Below are positions 44,380-55,690 of a stretch of DNA of 64,000 nucleotides, in pieces. Origin of the DNA: Eublepharis macularius. Taxonomy: Eukaryota; Chordata; Lepidosauria; Squamata; Eublepharidae. The stretch lies in the NCBI RefSeq assembly GCF_028583425.1, contig NC_072791.1:36029368-36093367 (forward strand). The letters are read 5' to 3'. Numbering within the stretch: the stretch's first letter is position 1; each line of letters opens with the position of its first letter. The translations under genes and the position numbers were made by a program. The notes beneath the pieces are model-generated. The model did not search any database. It saw only the letters and a program-made list of their open reading frames with translations, and had not been told where the DNA came from.

Positions 44380-45785
44380 AATGCCCGCCTCCTGCCTTCA
44401 CCCAGCTGGTATTAGGAGTGAGGCAGGTGGCAATACCCACCACCCAACTTAACCCAGCTGCCCACCCCCCCCCCACCTTAACCCAGCTGGTATTAGGAGT
44501 GAAGCAGGTGGCAATGCCTAACCTCTGCCTTAACCCAGCTGGTAGCAGCAGTGGAGAAGGTGGCAATGCCCCCCCCCTTGAACCAGTTGAGATCAGGAGC
44601 GGAGCACTTGGCAATACCTACCCCCTGCCTTAACCCAGCTGGTATTAGGAGCAGAGCAGGTGGTAATGCCTAACCCCCGCCTTAACCCAGCTGGTATCAG
44701 CAGCAGAGCAGGTGGCAATGCCCACCCCCTGTCTTAACCTAGCTGGCATTAGGAGCAGAGCAGGTGGCAATGCCCACTCCCTGCCTTAACCCAGCTGGTA
44801 TGAGGAGCAGATCAGGTGGAATTTCCCCTCCTACCTTAACACAGCTATTATTAGGAACAGAGGAGGTGGCAATATCACCCCAAAACTTAACCCAGCTGTA
44901 TTAGGAGCAGAGCACTTGGCAATGCCCACCCCCTCTTCATGCAGCTGGGATCAGAAGTAGAGCAGGTAGCTTTGCCCACCCACTATCTTAACACAGCAGG
45001 TACTAGGAGCAGAGAAGGTGGTAATGCCCACCCCCCACCTTAACCCAGCTGGGATCAGGAGCAGAGCAGGTGACAATACACACACCCCTTCACCCAGCTG
45101 CGATCAGGAGCAGATCAGATGGCAATGCCCTCACTCCTTCTCCCAACTGGGTTCAGGAGTGGAGCAGGTGGCAATGCCCACCTCATGCCTCCTCCTGGCT
45201 GAGATCAGGCACAGAGCAGGAGGCAATGCCCTTCTTCCCTTCACCCAGCTGAGATAAAGAGCAGAGCAGGTGGCAATGCCCACCCTCTTCAACCTACCGG
45301 AATAAGCCACTGAGCAGGCGGCCATACTTACCCTGTCTTCTCCCTGCCAGAGTCAGGAGCCAAGCATGCAGCAATGCCTGCCCCCCCTTCAACCTACTGG
45401 AATCAGGAGCAGAGCAGGTGGCAATGCCTGCATCCCCTTCACCCAGCTGGGATCAGGAGCAGAGCAGGTAGTAAAGCCCGCCACCCACCTTCACCTGTCA
45501 GGATCAGGCATGGAGCAGGTGGCAATGCCAGTTCCCCCTTTCACCCAGCCGGGATCAGGCTCTGAGCAAGCGGCAATGCCTTCACCCAGCCGTAGTCAGG
45601 AGCAAAACAGGAGGCAATGCCCCCCCCTTTACCTGGCATGTATCAGGCATGGAGCAGGTAGCAAAGCCCACCACTCCTTCACATGGCTGAGATCAGGCAG
45701 ATCAGGTGTGGAGCAGATGACAATGCCCACCCCCCTCCTTCACCAGCTGGAATCAGTGACAGAGGAGGAGCAAATGCCTGCCTGC
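44380..45785. repeat. Helitron minisatellite, about 25 units of 50-60 bp
   Basis: Each unit reads roughly CCAGCTGGTATTAGGAG or CCAGCTGGGATCAGGAG, then AGCAGGTGGCAATGCC and C/T-rich filler. Many units hold AGCAGGTGGCA, which matches the CTCF core pattern ASYAGRKGGCR (seen near 44704, 44758, 45157, 45263, 45412 and 45513). Long frames such as 45366-45803 are artefacts of the repeat. The units lack distinct spacers, so this is not a CRISPR array. Confidence 0.88.
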
Positions 45786-45857
45786 CCACACTCCCCTTTC
45801 TAGAGCCTGTTGTATTTTTTCCCCACAACGGGCTTTGTTGCTAGTATGTATTATAAT

Positions 45858-45960
45858 AAAGAACTTGTAGTACCTCAAATAACTAACAAATTTAAATTGG
45901 ACAAGCTTTTGTGAGCCACAGTCCCTTTCGTCATTTGCACATATATCAGGGATGCTACAA
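45858..45960. mobile_element. Relic of the 6946-type foldback family
   Basis: ACTTGTAGTACCTCAAATAA, then CTAACAAATTTAAATTGGAC and GCTTTTGTGAGCCACAGTC follow the order of one arm of the 6946-7206 element. The second arm is absent. It begins 14 bp after the Helitron terminus. Confidence 0.5.
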
Positions 45961-47465
45961 ATTAGGCAGCTGTCCCATTTCAACTTGAAAATCACTATAT
46001 CAATTTTGCTCCACCTTTATGTGAACCGAGTGCACACGTCTTTATTTTTGTTTCCTCGTGTTGAATAATTTCCAGTTAAATGTATACAATTTATGTTATC
46101 CCCCCCTCCAATTATTTTGGCATATAAATAACATAAATTTGTATAAAAGTGGTATAAGGGTAACAAATGGATCAGGAATATCAACTACAAAAATGAGCAA
46201 AAGGAAAAGACTCAGAATGACAACATTTTAAACAAAAGAAACAGCAAAGGGCGTATTCATGTATCTCCAGTGCACAGTTATTATTTGTTATACAAAGAAA
46301 GCAGTCTTAAGCAGGTCCACTTAAAATCAGAGATGCAGCAAATTTCACTACAAATGTGTTACCAGTCAAACTTACTGTGTGATCTGATGTGACCCAATGA
46401 GCATCAGTTGATGCTAAACAACCACCAATGCCTGCTGAACTTGTTTGCGTCAGGGTTTTTGTGTGTGCAAAAATGAACATGTGCAGCCCTTATTTCACTA
46501 GTCACTACATAGATAAAAACTGAAGGGTACCATTCTATTAAAAGACAGCATTTATTCATGACTGATCTATGTGATTTGTGACTGATTTAATTGCCTGTTT
46601 CAGGCTGTATGAGAATATGCTTATGCAAAAAGCCAATTGTGCTGTACTACGTGATTAGGAAGGAATACAATGAGACAACATGCTGAATAGCCTCAAATCG
46701 GTCAAGAAACAGTCGAGCAGACCATCATAATATCAGCTCCGTGTTCTTGACCAGAGAACAGAACATGAGCCAAACTGGTGGGTGTTTGAACATCTTTACT
46801 CAAAATCCTTCTTGGGTCTACTCAGTGGGGCCTGCTCCCAGGAACATCCTCCTAGGATTACACTGAAAGTAACCACAACAACTGCTCTTAAAATTTTGGT
46901 AGTTTAACCTAGAATGCAGCAACAAACAGGCTTTTAAACCTTGCTGAGAAGTGTTTCACTCCCCCTGCCCCAAATCTGTAATTGTGCCCCTGTGGTCTGA
47001 GCCTTTAGAGAAATATTAGTTCTATAGCACTAGGTTCTCAGCTTCTGCTAATTGGGTTGTCCCTATTGACATCAATGAAGCTATGCTCATTTACTGTAGC
47101 CATCTGTCTGGTCTGAGAGCTGTTCTGATTTATGATCACAGAAGAACACTCTGTAAGATTTTAAAACTCTCATTTAGAAATGTGCAATTATTTAGTTTTT
47201 TTTTTTAAATACTGAGATGACTTCCCTCAAAGTGCATTCTTCTTTATTTCATATGGGACTCCAAAATTATATTTTTCTATTTCAGTGAGGTGGGTTTTAT
47301 GATTGTTAATTTGCTTTTTACCCCACACTTGCTTCAGTTATGTTTTGTTCTCCATCTTCTACATCAACCCTGTGAGGTAGGGTAGCCTACATTTTCCTGT
47401 GTGTAGGGATAAGACAATGCAGAAGGAAATTATTAGTACAACAACAGTACATTTTCAATAACATC
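45961..47465. other. Unique AT-rich DNA, no gene seen
   Basis: No repeat is confidently recognised. TTGGGTCTACTCAGTGGGGC, then CTGCTCCCAGGAACATCC at about 46812-46850 resembles a widespread squamate MITE body, but ends are absent. A T-run lies at 47199-47208. No open frame of interest. Confidence 0.45.
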
Positions 47466-47470
47466 AACAA

Positions 47471-47683
47471 GGGCCGTTTTCACACTACATACTTGCTTCC
47501 AGAACATCGCGAAACACAGCACAAAAAACTCGGAAGATAGCACTTCTCGCGAGAGTTTTGCGCAACATCACGTGAGTTTTGTGCGACATCGCACCAAACT
47601 CTCGCGAGAAGACACTATCTTCCGCGTTTGTTGTGCTGTGTTTAGTGATGTTCTGGAAGCAGGTATGTAGTGTGAAAAGGGCC
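47471..47683. mobile_element. Palindromic MITE at the edge of a BovB fragment
   Basis: Inverted ends GGGCCGTTTTCACACTACAT (left) and GGCCCTTTTCACACTACAT (minus strand, right), with long arms containing TCTCGCGAGAGTTTTGCGCA and its inverse TCTCGCGAGAAGAC. Rich in CpG for this window. A clean 8-bp duplication was not identified. It is immediately followed by BovB 3' sequence. Confidence 0.78.
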
Positions 47684-47689
47684 AAGGCA

Positions 47690-47842
47690 AGGAAAAGTGG
47701 AAAGCAGTAGAAAAAGAAGAAGACCCAAAATGAGATGGCTTGACTCAGTAAAGGAAGCTACTGCCTCCAATTTGCACAACTGGAGCAAGTCTGTTAATGA
47801 AAGGGCATTTTGGAGTGCCTTGACACACATATAACAATGGTG
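47690..47842 (+). mobile_element. BovB (RTE) LINE 3' coding end
   Basis: AGGAAAAGTGGAAAGCAGTA, then AAATGAGATGGCTTGACTCA and GGAAGCTACTGCCTCCAATT parallel 63900-63990, the C-terminal end of the BovB ORF. It continues to TTGGAGTGCCTTGACACAC near the BovB 3' end. It is 5'-truncated and non-functional. Confidence 0.8.
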
Positions 47843-48123
47843 CAATATCCAACACGTGTGGATTCAGGCAGAAGCCAAGTATACACAGTGAACAAGTGCC
47901 TGAAATTAACATTTAAAAAGCAAATAGCTTTTGTCCAGTTCACAGCACATATGAACCTTCTGTAGTAAGAATAATCTGGACCAAAGTAATTGCATAAAGT
48001 CTTGCTTAAATAGCATCAAAGTTTGTAGGAAAGACATGGATGTTGGTATCTCTTCTGGGTTTATCAGATTTGTATAGTTTTTTAAAGACAGGCCAAGACA
48101 GGCCTCCACTCATTGACATAAGG

Positions 48124-48316
48124 ACTGTTCCCCCACTACTCACCTTTATCCAGAACGGGGCACAACGTCGCAAAAATACCCGCAGAAGATAGCGTCTTCT
48201 CGTGCAAGTTTTGCGTGACATCGCGCAAAACTCACACGAGAAGATGCTATCTTCCACGTTTTGTTTGCGACGTTGCACCCCATTCCAGATAAAGGTAAGT
48301 AGTGTAGAAAAGGTTG
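48124..48316. mobile_element. Palindromic MITE related to 47471-47683
   Basis: The arms pair CTCACCTTTATCCAGAACGG with CATTCCAGATAAAGGTAAGT, and GATAGCGTCTTCTCGTGCAA with its complement near 48250. The internal phrase TTTTGCGTGACATCGCGCAA echoes the 47471 element, so the two are sister families 650 bp apart. Tips and flanks are decayed. Confidence 0.65.
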
Positions 48317-48483
48317 TGATTATCAGAAGATGATGTTTTCTGCTAAGAACTACTGTGGAACAGAACAGATAAGGAGGCACATTCCACTAAGTCAGACTGT
48401 TGGTCTTTTAAGGTAAGGATTGCCTGATATGATTAGCAGTGGCTGTCCACAGTTTGAGGCAGTCACATCACCTGCGATCTGAT

Positions 48484-48562
48484 TCTTAAGTGGACCTATT
48501 GGGGATTGACCCTGGGATCTTCTACATGCAAAGCAGATGCTCTACCACTGAGCTGTGAACTC
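48484..48562 (-). repeat. tRNA-derived SINE head relic (second family)
   Basis: The minus strand reads CAGCTCAGTGGTAGAGCATC, then TTGCATGTAGAAGATCCCAG and GGTCAATCCCCAATAGG, a well-kept A box and B box of the family at 15388. Truncated after about 80 bp. It could be mistaken for a tRNA gene, but no cloverleaf can be drawn. Confidence 0.65.
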
Positions 48563-48894
48563 TTCACTGACAAGTTACCTCACTCAGATGGAAGAGCAGG
48601 ATGGGAATATAAGACATGGTAGGTAACAGAGAGAGTAGAGGAGTAAGAGTGAGAGGACTACCAATCCTGAGATCCAGCAGAGAATCCAGCATTTGGGAAA
48701 GGATGATCCAGGCAGCTGGATAGCTAGTACAGGAGAAAAGCTGGCCATATAATATACACTGAACAAGGGCTTAAATAACTCTCAATATATGTGTGGTCTT
48801 AACGGAGGCAAAAAGGACACTTGGGGAAGAATTATTTCCCCCCTTGTAGGGCAAGTAATTCAGACACAGACAGAAAAGATTTATTTGTTTTGTT

Positions 48895-49075
48895 TATTAT
48901 TCCCCACTCCTCCACTTGAAGCCAGCTGGGTGACTTTGGGTCAGTCACAGCTCTTTCAGAGCTCTCTCAGCCCCATCCACCTCACAGAGTGATTGTTGTG
49001 AGGATAATAATAACACACTGCTCTGGGTGGGCATTAAATTGTCCTGAAGGGCAGTATATAAATCGAATGTTGTTG
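48895..49075 (+). repeat. tRNA-derived SINE, 5'-truncated
   Basis: CCCCACTCCTCCACTTGAAG through CCAGCTGGGTGACTTTGGGT, CCCCATCCACCTCACAGAGT and GGCAGTATATAAATCGAATG follows the copy at 11001-11252 from its B box on. The A-box part is missing. It abuts another SINE in the opposite orientation at 49076. Confidence 0.75.
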
Positions 49076-49275
49076 GTATTTATTTATTTATACACAGCTT
49101 TTCTCCCCAATGGTGACCAAAAGCAGTTTAAATTATTCTCCTCTCCATTTTATCCTCACAACAATTCCTGTTGTAAAGCTGAGAGAGTATGACTGGCCCA
49201 AGATCACCCCAGCAATCTTCCATGGCAGAGTGGGGATTCAGACTTGGGCCTCTCAGATTCACTTTACACTGGCTC
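49076..49275 (-). repeat. tRNA-derived SINE relic, inverted
   Basis: TATTTATTTATTTATACACA, then TTCTCCCCAATGGTGACCAA, CATTTTATCCTCACAACAAT and GGCAGAGTGGGGATTCAGAC form the inverted tail, body and head of the SINE type at 19506-19720. Together with 48895-49075 it makes a tail-to-tail pair. Confidence 0.65.
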
Positions 49276-51044
49276 TCTTTCTTGGCTGGGAAACAAATGG
49301 GGACAGAAATGGAGGCCAGGTTTATCTGAGCAAGGGGACAGTTCTTGGGGCTTAGGAATTAATTAAAAGTGGACGGTCAAGGGTCTTTGGTGCTAGCTAG
49401 TTCCAAATTTGGGCATTGCTTCTGAGTGCGGTAGCAGACATGGTTTTGATAGTCCAGAGACTTCTCCTGAAGTTGTGACTGCCATCATCTCCTGGGTCTC
49501 CCAGCAGTGGGGTCAGTTGTGGGTCAGCCTGGGATCTGGACCAGTGTTAAAGAAGAAGATTTGTTAATGATGTCAGGAAGGGTCTTTGTGGTAAGATTCA
49601 CTTTGAGAGGATTATCGGAGGTTCTTATTTTTGTTTTTATTCCCTGAATGCTCGGCAACTTTCATCTCAGAGCACTGGATGTAACTGAATTAGGAGTAGT
49701 CTCATTTTCCCCTTCAGTCTCTGCCTTTTGTCTGCCAGCCAGGTCTTTATTCCAGTCCAGGGCAAAAGCAGGCCTCAGCCCAAAATGGGGGTAATAAAGG
49801 GTGTTAGAGCACAGGGCTTTCTCTCAGTCCCTACATATGCAACAAATATGTGCTGGTTGTATCCATCCGTCTTGGCTTCCCTCGAAGAATCCTATAAACA
49901 GTAGCTGAAGATGAGAAACCTCTGTTGGTGATCCTTACCCTTTCTCAGCGAATTACAGTTGCTAAGGTGTCCTAGGAAGACAGAATGAGTCTCTAGAATT
50001 GTTATGTTCACACTTCAGATATCTTGATCTATAACAGCAAAAACACCTGAAATCTCTCCTGGGGACAACCAAGGTGACCTAAAGGTCAGTGGAAAACTCA
50101 TTTCCTCCCTGCAGTTGCTTTCATTGGTATCACAAAGTTTTTTTTCCCCTGCAGCCACAGAAAGTCATTAGTAAAGATTCTTTTCCCCTTACCTTCTGCA
50201 TCCAAATTTTCTGTGTCATTAATTACGTGCTTACCTTGTCAACTAATGGAGGCAGCTGCTCCAAGTTAAGGAATGAACGCTTCTTTTCTCTGTGGCTGTC
50301 CTTTGGAAGTGTAATGGAGTATCCTGTATCCCAAGTCATTTATAAAATATCGTTAAAGGATGCATTAGGATAGGCACCATCAACTTCATTGCAAAAAAAA
50401 AAAGATCATAGCTCTCAAGAATATTTTAGAACATTACTGTATTTATGAGCTAAAGACAGTGTCTGATGACTGAACTCTGATGATAATAGCACTGTACCCA
50501 CTGGGTTTGAAGTTCTCGTGGGAATTTTCTCTGAAAGCCCTTAATATTCCGCCAATGTGGAGCAAACCCCTTCATTATTTGATGCATTAGATGGCTGCTA
50601 AGTATAACTGGCATCATTCCCCCTAAAAATAATACTTTTTAGACTCCCACACAGAGAATAAAAGACTTTTCCACCTGCTTTGGATTCAAGGTAGTTTACT
50701 TCATGTATATTAAGGGAAGCTATTGAGGATTTTACTTTTGTTATAAAAAAAATGCTCCTCTTCCAAGCTTCTCTAGCTCTTCCTGCAAAGTAGGAAAACT
50801 GAATTGCTCCATAAAAGTACACCATGAATGCTTTCCCAATCCATTACAATGAATGGCAATTATGCTGCCAGCTTCAATGGAGCCTGTAAGTGTGGATGCA
50901 CAATTTACACTGCTGAAGTTGAAAACTAGTAGAAAGAGCGAGAATCAGGTTCACAGACTTACAAAGGTGATGGAGTCCACACCAATGTAGAGTCATTTAT
51001 TGATGGATAAGCAGTACAACGCCAATGCATACTATCTAAACAAA
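49276..51044. other. Unclassified DNA, no gene seen
   Basis: No recognised repeat or domain. 49330-49850 has mixed GC content and could be an old element. A poly-A run lies at 50393-50403. Short frames at 50089-50373 and 50598-50825 have no support. Confidence 0.45.
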
Positions 51045-51324
51045 GTAATAACCAGGGCTTTTTTTCAGCTGGAATGCGGGGGAACGGAGTTCCGGAACCT
51101 CTTGAAAATGGTCGCATGGCTGGTGGCCCCACCCCTTGATCTCCAGACAGAGCGGAGTTTAGATTGCTCTCCGTGCCACTGCTCCAGTGGCATGGAGGGC
51201 AATCTCAACTCCCCTCTGTCTGGAGATCAGGGGGCGGGGCCACCAGCCATGTGACCATTTTCTCTGAGGGCAACCCACTGAGTTCCACCACCTCTTTTCC
51301 CAGAAAAAAAGCCCTGGTAATAAC
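51045..51324. mobile_element. Palindromic hAT MITE with perfect 8-bp target duplication
   Basis: The element spans 51053-51316 (264 bp), tips CAGGGCTTTTTTTCAGCTGG and its inverse. A perfect duplication GTAATAAC lies at 51045-51052 and 51317-51324. Arms mirror CTGATCTCCAGACAGAGGGG-type text around GCCACTGCTCCAGTGGCATG. The same family is at 58455-58715. The frames on both strands are mirror frames. Confidence 0.9.
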
Positions 51325-51429
51325 CCATTTTGTTTCATGGACAGAAAAAAAAAGAGGTTCAGGGAAAGGGGAGTCAAAAGTGACCCAAGGATGACTTGAT
51401 GAAGACAAAATGATAAGACACATTTGGAG

Positions 51430-52120
51430 CTTCTAGGTTAGGTTTAATATCTGAGGAAGTTGGAGGGACACAAAGCAGGGGAAGTCAGTTTTCTTCATGT
51501 CTTGCTTGCAAACTTTACTTCTTTCTCTCCATTTTCACTGACTTTTTTCCTGGCTCATACGATGTCTGGCTGGAAACAAAATGGTCGAATATGTAGCAGA
51601 ATAGTTGAGTAAGTAGACAGACTTTTGACAAAGCTTTGACAGCAGAGCTTTTCTTTCATTTGTAGAGGTTTCTCAGGGAGATTCCCACATTCTATATGCA
51701 ACTTGTGTGATTTGTCAGGGTCTGTTTGTATGTTGCCTGAAAGGAAGCAACCTGAGTAATGCCATGTTTAATTCTTTAGTTGTTTAGTCTTCTTTTCCCT
51801 CTAGGTCCCACCACTTGCGCGGAGCCGTTTCCATGGGAGAAGACACTGTCTTATCTTTTCTTCAGGCCAAGTCGACCTTGACTAGTGTTCCCACAGAGAA
51901 CTCTCCTGCTATGTGAACTCTGGGGGGAGGCTGGGCTCTGAGAGTGTGAAATGTAACAACTTCTGTTCTGTATCTCATTCCTAACAATGCCTTGTTCAGC
52001 CAGGGTCTCAAATCCTGGAATATGGACGTCTAGGCCTGAATGCTGTCTTTCAAAATAAAACCTTTTGAAATCAAAAGACCTTGTCTTCTTGCAGAAGGGA
52101 GTAAGGCAGACTCTCCTGTC
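51430..52120 (+). mobile_element. Possible LTR-derived segment
   Basis: AAAATAAAACCTTTTGAAAT at about 52051-52070 followed closely by CAAAAGACCTTGTCTTCTTG resembles an LTR polyadenylation signal and R/U5 region. The upstream GC-rich part has CCACCACTTGCGCGGAGC and GAGAAGACACTGTC. TG/CA ends and target duplication were not found, so this remains tentative. No coding region is seen. Confidence 0.3.
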
Positions 52121-53104
52121 TGGAATGCCATAGTCTGACATGATTGAGAGAGAAAGGAGAGAAACAGAGGGTTGAATCCAGTGAAGCATAGCTGCTAGCA
52201 CTTTTCTGTAAATGTTTTCAGAAAAACTTGTGCACGTCTGGTAAACTGTTAAAACATCTGAAGCCCATAGCAGATTTCATCTTTGTGTGATTTGCACAAG
52301 AACATGTACAAGCAAAATAAATCAAGAAATAAATAAAAATCTCTTTAGATTCAGGTCCGCTTTTCTTGCATGAAGCTCTTGTGTGAGGTATGCTCCTCTT
52401 TCGAGGAGCAGATGATGCTTTCAGCCTGCAGTCAAGTACCTTAAGGTGTAGCCTGTTACCATTACATGAGATGTTGGGCAGAGTAGAAGGGATATTTTCT
52501 TGCTTTGTTTTCAAACAGCACGAACCCTTGTATGCTTATTCTCAGGACCATCCTGTCTAGTTCATATGACGAATGTGGGCCCTCCTAACCTATAGAAGCT
52601 AAGGCCAGAACTAGATATGTACAGGATATGTGGAGGTTGCTAATAGCAGCAGCCTCATGAGTTCACCTCCTCTTACCTAATCAGACACAACATATGAGAT
52701 GAATGCATTGTACTGCAACTTTCCCCACCCTATTAATGTTAGCCAATGAAGTGGATGTGGAAGGGACAGAGAAGGACAGCAGGTGGGCATTTTGCTTCAG
52801 GTGGTTTCCGCTCACCCTCCATAATTTCTTAAGTTCCTGCCCGTATGTCCTGTAATACAGTAATAGAGATATTTTCAGCTATTAATGAATTTGAAGATTG
52901 TTCCTTGAAAGAATTACTCATCTGGATAAGTCCAGATAAAGCACTTTGGGAATTGTGTTCCTCAGGCTGGCATTTACACTGAAAGATTCCTTTGTATACC
53001 AGTAAAAATGGTCCTAGCTGAGGTCTCTTTGATGTCTGGTTGGGAAAATAACTGACCAGTTGGGACTGGGCTGCAAATAAATTGCTAGTTCAAAGAAGTT
53101 TTGG

Positions 53105-53215
53105 GTGGGTAGCCATATTGGTCTACAGTAGAAGAGCAAGATTTGGGTCCAGACTAGATTTCTAGGGTATGAGCTCTCTAGAGTCAATTATCTTAAGCCT
53201 ATGAGAAAAAGTCCA
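53105..53215 (+). mobile_element. Single-arm relic of the 6946-type family
   Basis: GGGTGGGTAGCCATATTGGT, then CTACAGTAGAAGAGCAAGAT and TAGGGTATGAGCTCTCTAGA corresponds to the long end followed by one arm of the foldback family (long end first). The second arm is missing. A similar single-arm copy lies at 59020-59125. Confidence 0.55.
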
Positions 53216-55567
53216 AATGTTACCTTGGCATCACACCTTTGGTAATGCCAGGCCAAGCAACATCATCAGAAACAGAGGCAGTCTGAAATGATTTCATAGC
53301 ATGTTAGTTCATTGAATTTCCTACATCGTCCATAAACCACCTGGAAAGATGAGTTTTGTTCTCCTTCTTTCTTTAACCAGGGATCTTAAGATGTACATTC
53401 AGCATTAATTGAACCTTCATATGGATGAAAGATTGGCCAATAAAGTGTTGCCTTCAATAGTGACAAACAGAAAACCAGATGTTGTTCACTTCATCATCAA
53501 TGCCTTCAGTCAGGACACATGTGGAAATGAGTGTTTTTAAATACCCCAAGGAGTCTGTTAGGAAAATACTAAATTTTTGATCTTCTCCCATAGTTTAATG
53601 ATTTATACCTACGAAAAACGATCTCATCCCTGCTGTAAAATTCCAGAGGAGATCCATATTTTATGAGAGAAGGGTCAAATGTTAATGTTTAGGTTTTTTT
53701 AAAAAAAACAAAGTAACTGGATATCTTGAATGCCACCTTTTCATTCGGTTTCTGCATTCTAAACTCCATTTCTCCAAATATAAGAACATATTTCTTCACT
53801 TGTGAATGTGAATGCCAGCAAGAAGAAAAGGTCTCTCATAGTGAGATGTAGAGGGCTATGTGGTATATATAAGAGCTTTCCCTTTTCATTTGCAACTATG
53901 GGAAACCATTTGCTGGCAGACTTCATGGCTATTGTGAAATAGAATGACAGGAGGGGGGAAATGGCTGGTTTTCACTAAATGTGTATTCACATTAGGGTTG
54001 AATACAAATGTTTGTGTAATCTTTGTGAATATTTTCATGAAATGCAAAAAATTGCCACTCTTAGTAATTTTAATAGTATTCTTTAAAAGGGAAGGGATTA
54101 AAAATGTATGCCAAGATGCACAGAGGTCCTAAGAAACAGAGAGAGCCATTGTGAGCAGGTAGGGGACCACACCTGTAGCACAAAAGAAAATCACAAGCTT
54201 TAGTGTGATGTGTTGCTCCTCTCTTGTTAGCAAAAACTATTTATTCCCTTCCGTCATTAGAACAGAGGCCATGAATTCCTGATTTGTTAGAATCACAAAC
54301 ATGATCAACCCACAGAGCATTGCCCTCACTCAAAGTCAATTACATTTGACATCAGTGACATAATCACATTCACTACATGATTCCAGAGAGGCTGGGATGA
54401 CTTGATCAAAGCGAAAAAAATAAATATGTGGCCAAAGCATCAGCAGACCAGGGAAACAATGGCTGAGAACAGGTATGAACAGTGTCCAACATGGTAAAAG
54501 TATGGATTTTTTTTAGATACTCTTGTCTCCTTGAAAGCACAATTTCATCTCAAACATGTTTATGGGTGAACTTTTTTACATTGGTAAAAAACCCACCCTG
54601 ATTTACATTGGTTCTATTGGAACTGACTGAATGGATGAAGCTGCTTTCATGCGTCATCTGTCAGAGATATAGTTTTTTAAAAAAGCCTTCAAAAGGAAAC
54701 TTGCACATGATATCCTTGCGTAAGGAGTCTTGCCTGAAACACACCCATAGACACATACACATGTCTTGCTTTTCTTTCAAAAAATTCAGAATGGCTTATG
54801 TGGAGCTCCCGTATGTTCTCCCGCCCCCAAACCAAGTAGACTGCATCCTGAGTAGCTTTAAAAATGTACCACATCACATTCCCTTGGACTGTATTCTGGA
54901 CCCAAAGTCTGAATCTGCTCTATGTGGCTCCAAGTTGATGCATGCCTTTGTGATATGGTAATGGCAGATATCATGTTTGCTTGGATCGTGCAGCTTTCTT
55001 ATTGTATTACAGATTGTATCAGTAACATACTCAGCAATAGGAAGGAAGCTGCCCAATGAGATCAGTAGGGAAGGGCAATGCAGTCTCTTTTACTGTACAT
55101 CACAGGAGAAATGCTCATAATGATATTTTGTATGCTTTCTCTTTTCACATGGTGGGGGAACATCCCCATTTCCTTACCTGTTATAATAGAGGAAGTGAAT
55201 CTAATTTCACATCTGCTCATAAGATTTACTTGACCCGCTGACTTCCTGATGTTCTTGAACACAGACAGACTGGATTATCATGTGCCAGCAAGATCTAAAT
55301 GCTGCTAAGCTGCTGAATTTGCCTGCTGTGCGTACACTAAAAGAAGATGATTCAACACCTATCTTACTCTGCTATGCAGTGCTGTACTAACAGATGCAGC
55401 CGTTTCTTAGCTCTTCGTAGGAGATTACACCCTCATGGCATGATTCCGCTATAGAACAGCGTATGCAACCAAAGGCTCTAGAGCCAAATATGTCTTGGTA
55501 TGCAACAAAATACGACTTTTTAAGAGGGGTTCTCCAGTGTATATATATTACTTATTGTGAGATTACG

Positions 55568-55690
55568 GCTGATTCTGCACACGTTGGATAATGCACTTTA
55601 AATGCACTTTAGCTATCATTTGGAAGTGGATTTTTTGTTTCATACTCGAAAAATTCAGTTCCAAATGATCTCCAAAGATCTCTATTCTAA
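55568..55690. mobile_element. Diverged MITE-like relic
   Basis: GGCTGATTCTGCACACGTTG, then ATGCACTTTAAATGCACTTT and CAGTTCCAAATGATCTCCAA look like a known type of gene-free squamate MITE arm, partly palindromic. Other end and duplication not found. Confidence 0.35.

Larger units (their letters stand above)
44214..45844 (+). mobile_element. Non-autonomous Helitron carrying a minisatellite
   Basis: The 5' end TCTTACTATATAATTGAATA begins with TC and is preceded by A (44213). The 3' end CCACAACGGGCTTTGTTGCTAG terminates in CTAG and is followed by T (45845). TC...CTRR ends, A/T insertion and absence of target duplication are the Helitron criteria. A short GC-containing hairpin-like stretch (ACAACGGGCTTTGTTG) lies just before the end. 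The interior is a single-copy 5' arm with a CTCF-like site, then about 25 minisatellite units. Reverse-orientation copy: 11885-13821. No Rep or helicase is present. Confidence 0.82.

Noticed and set aside
44380..45785. CRISPR array or repeat protein
   Set aside because: Units are contiguous variants with no unique spacers, in a vertebrate context, and bounded by Helitron termini. The peptides are by-products of the minisatellite.
54608..54961. 117-codon plus-strand frame as an exon
   Set aside because: No recognisable domain, no convincing splice sites, and length is plausible by chance in 64 kb.
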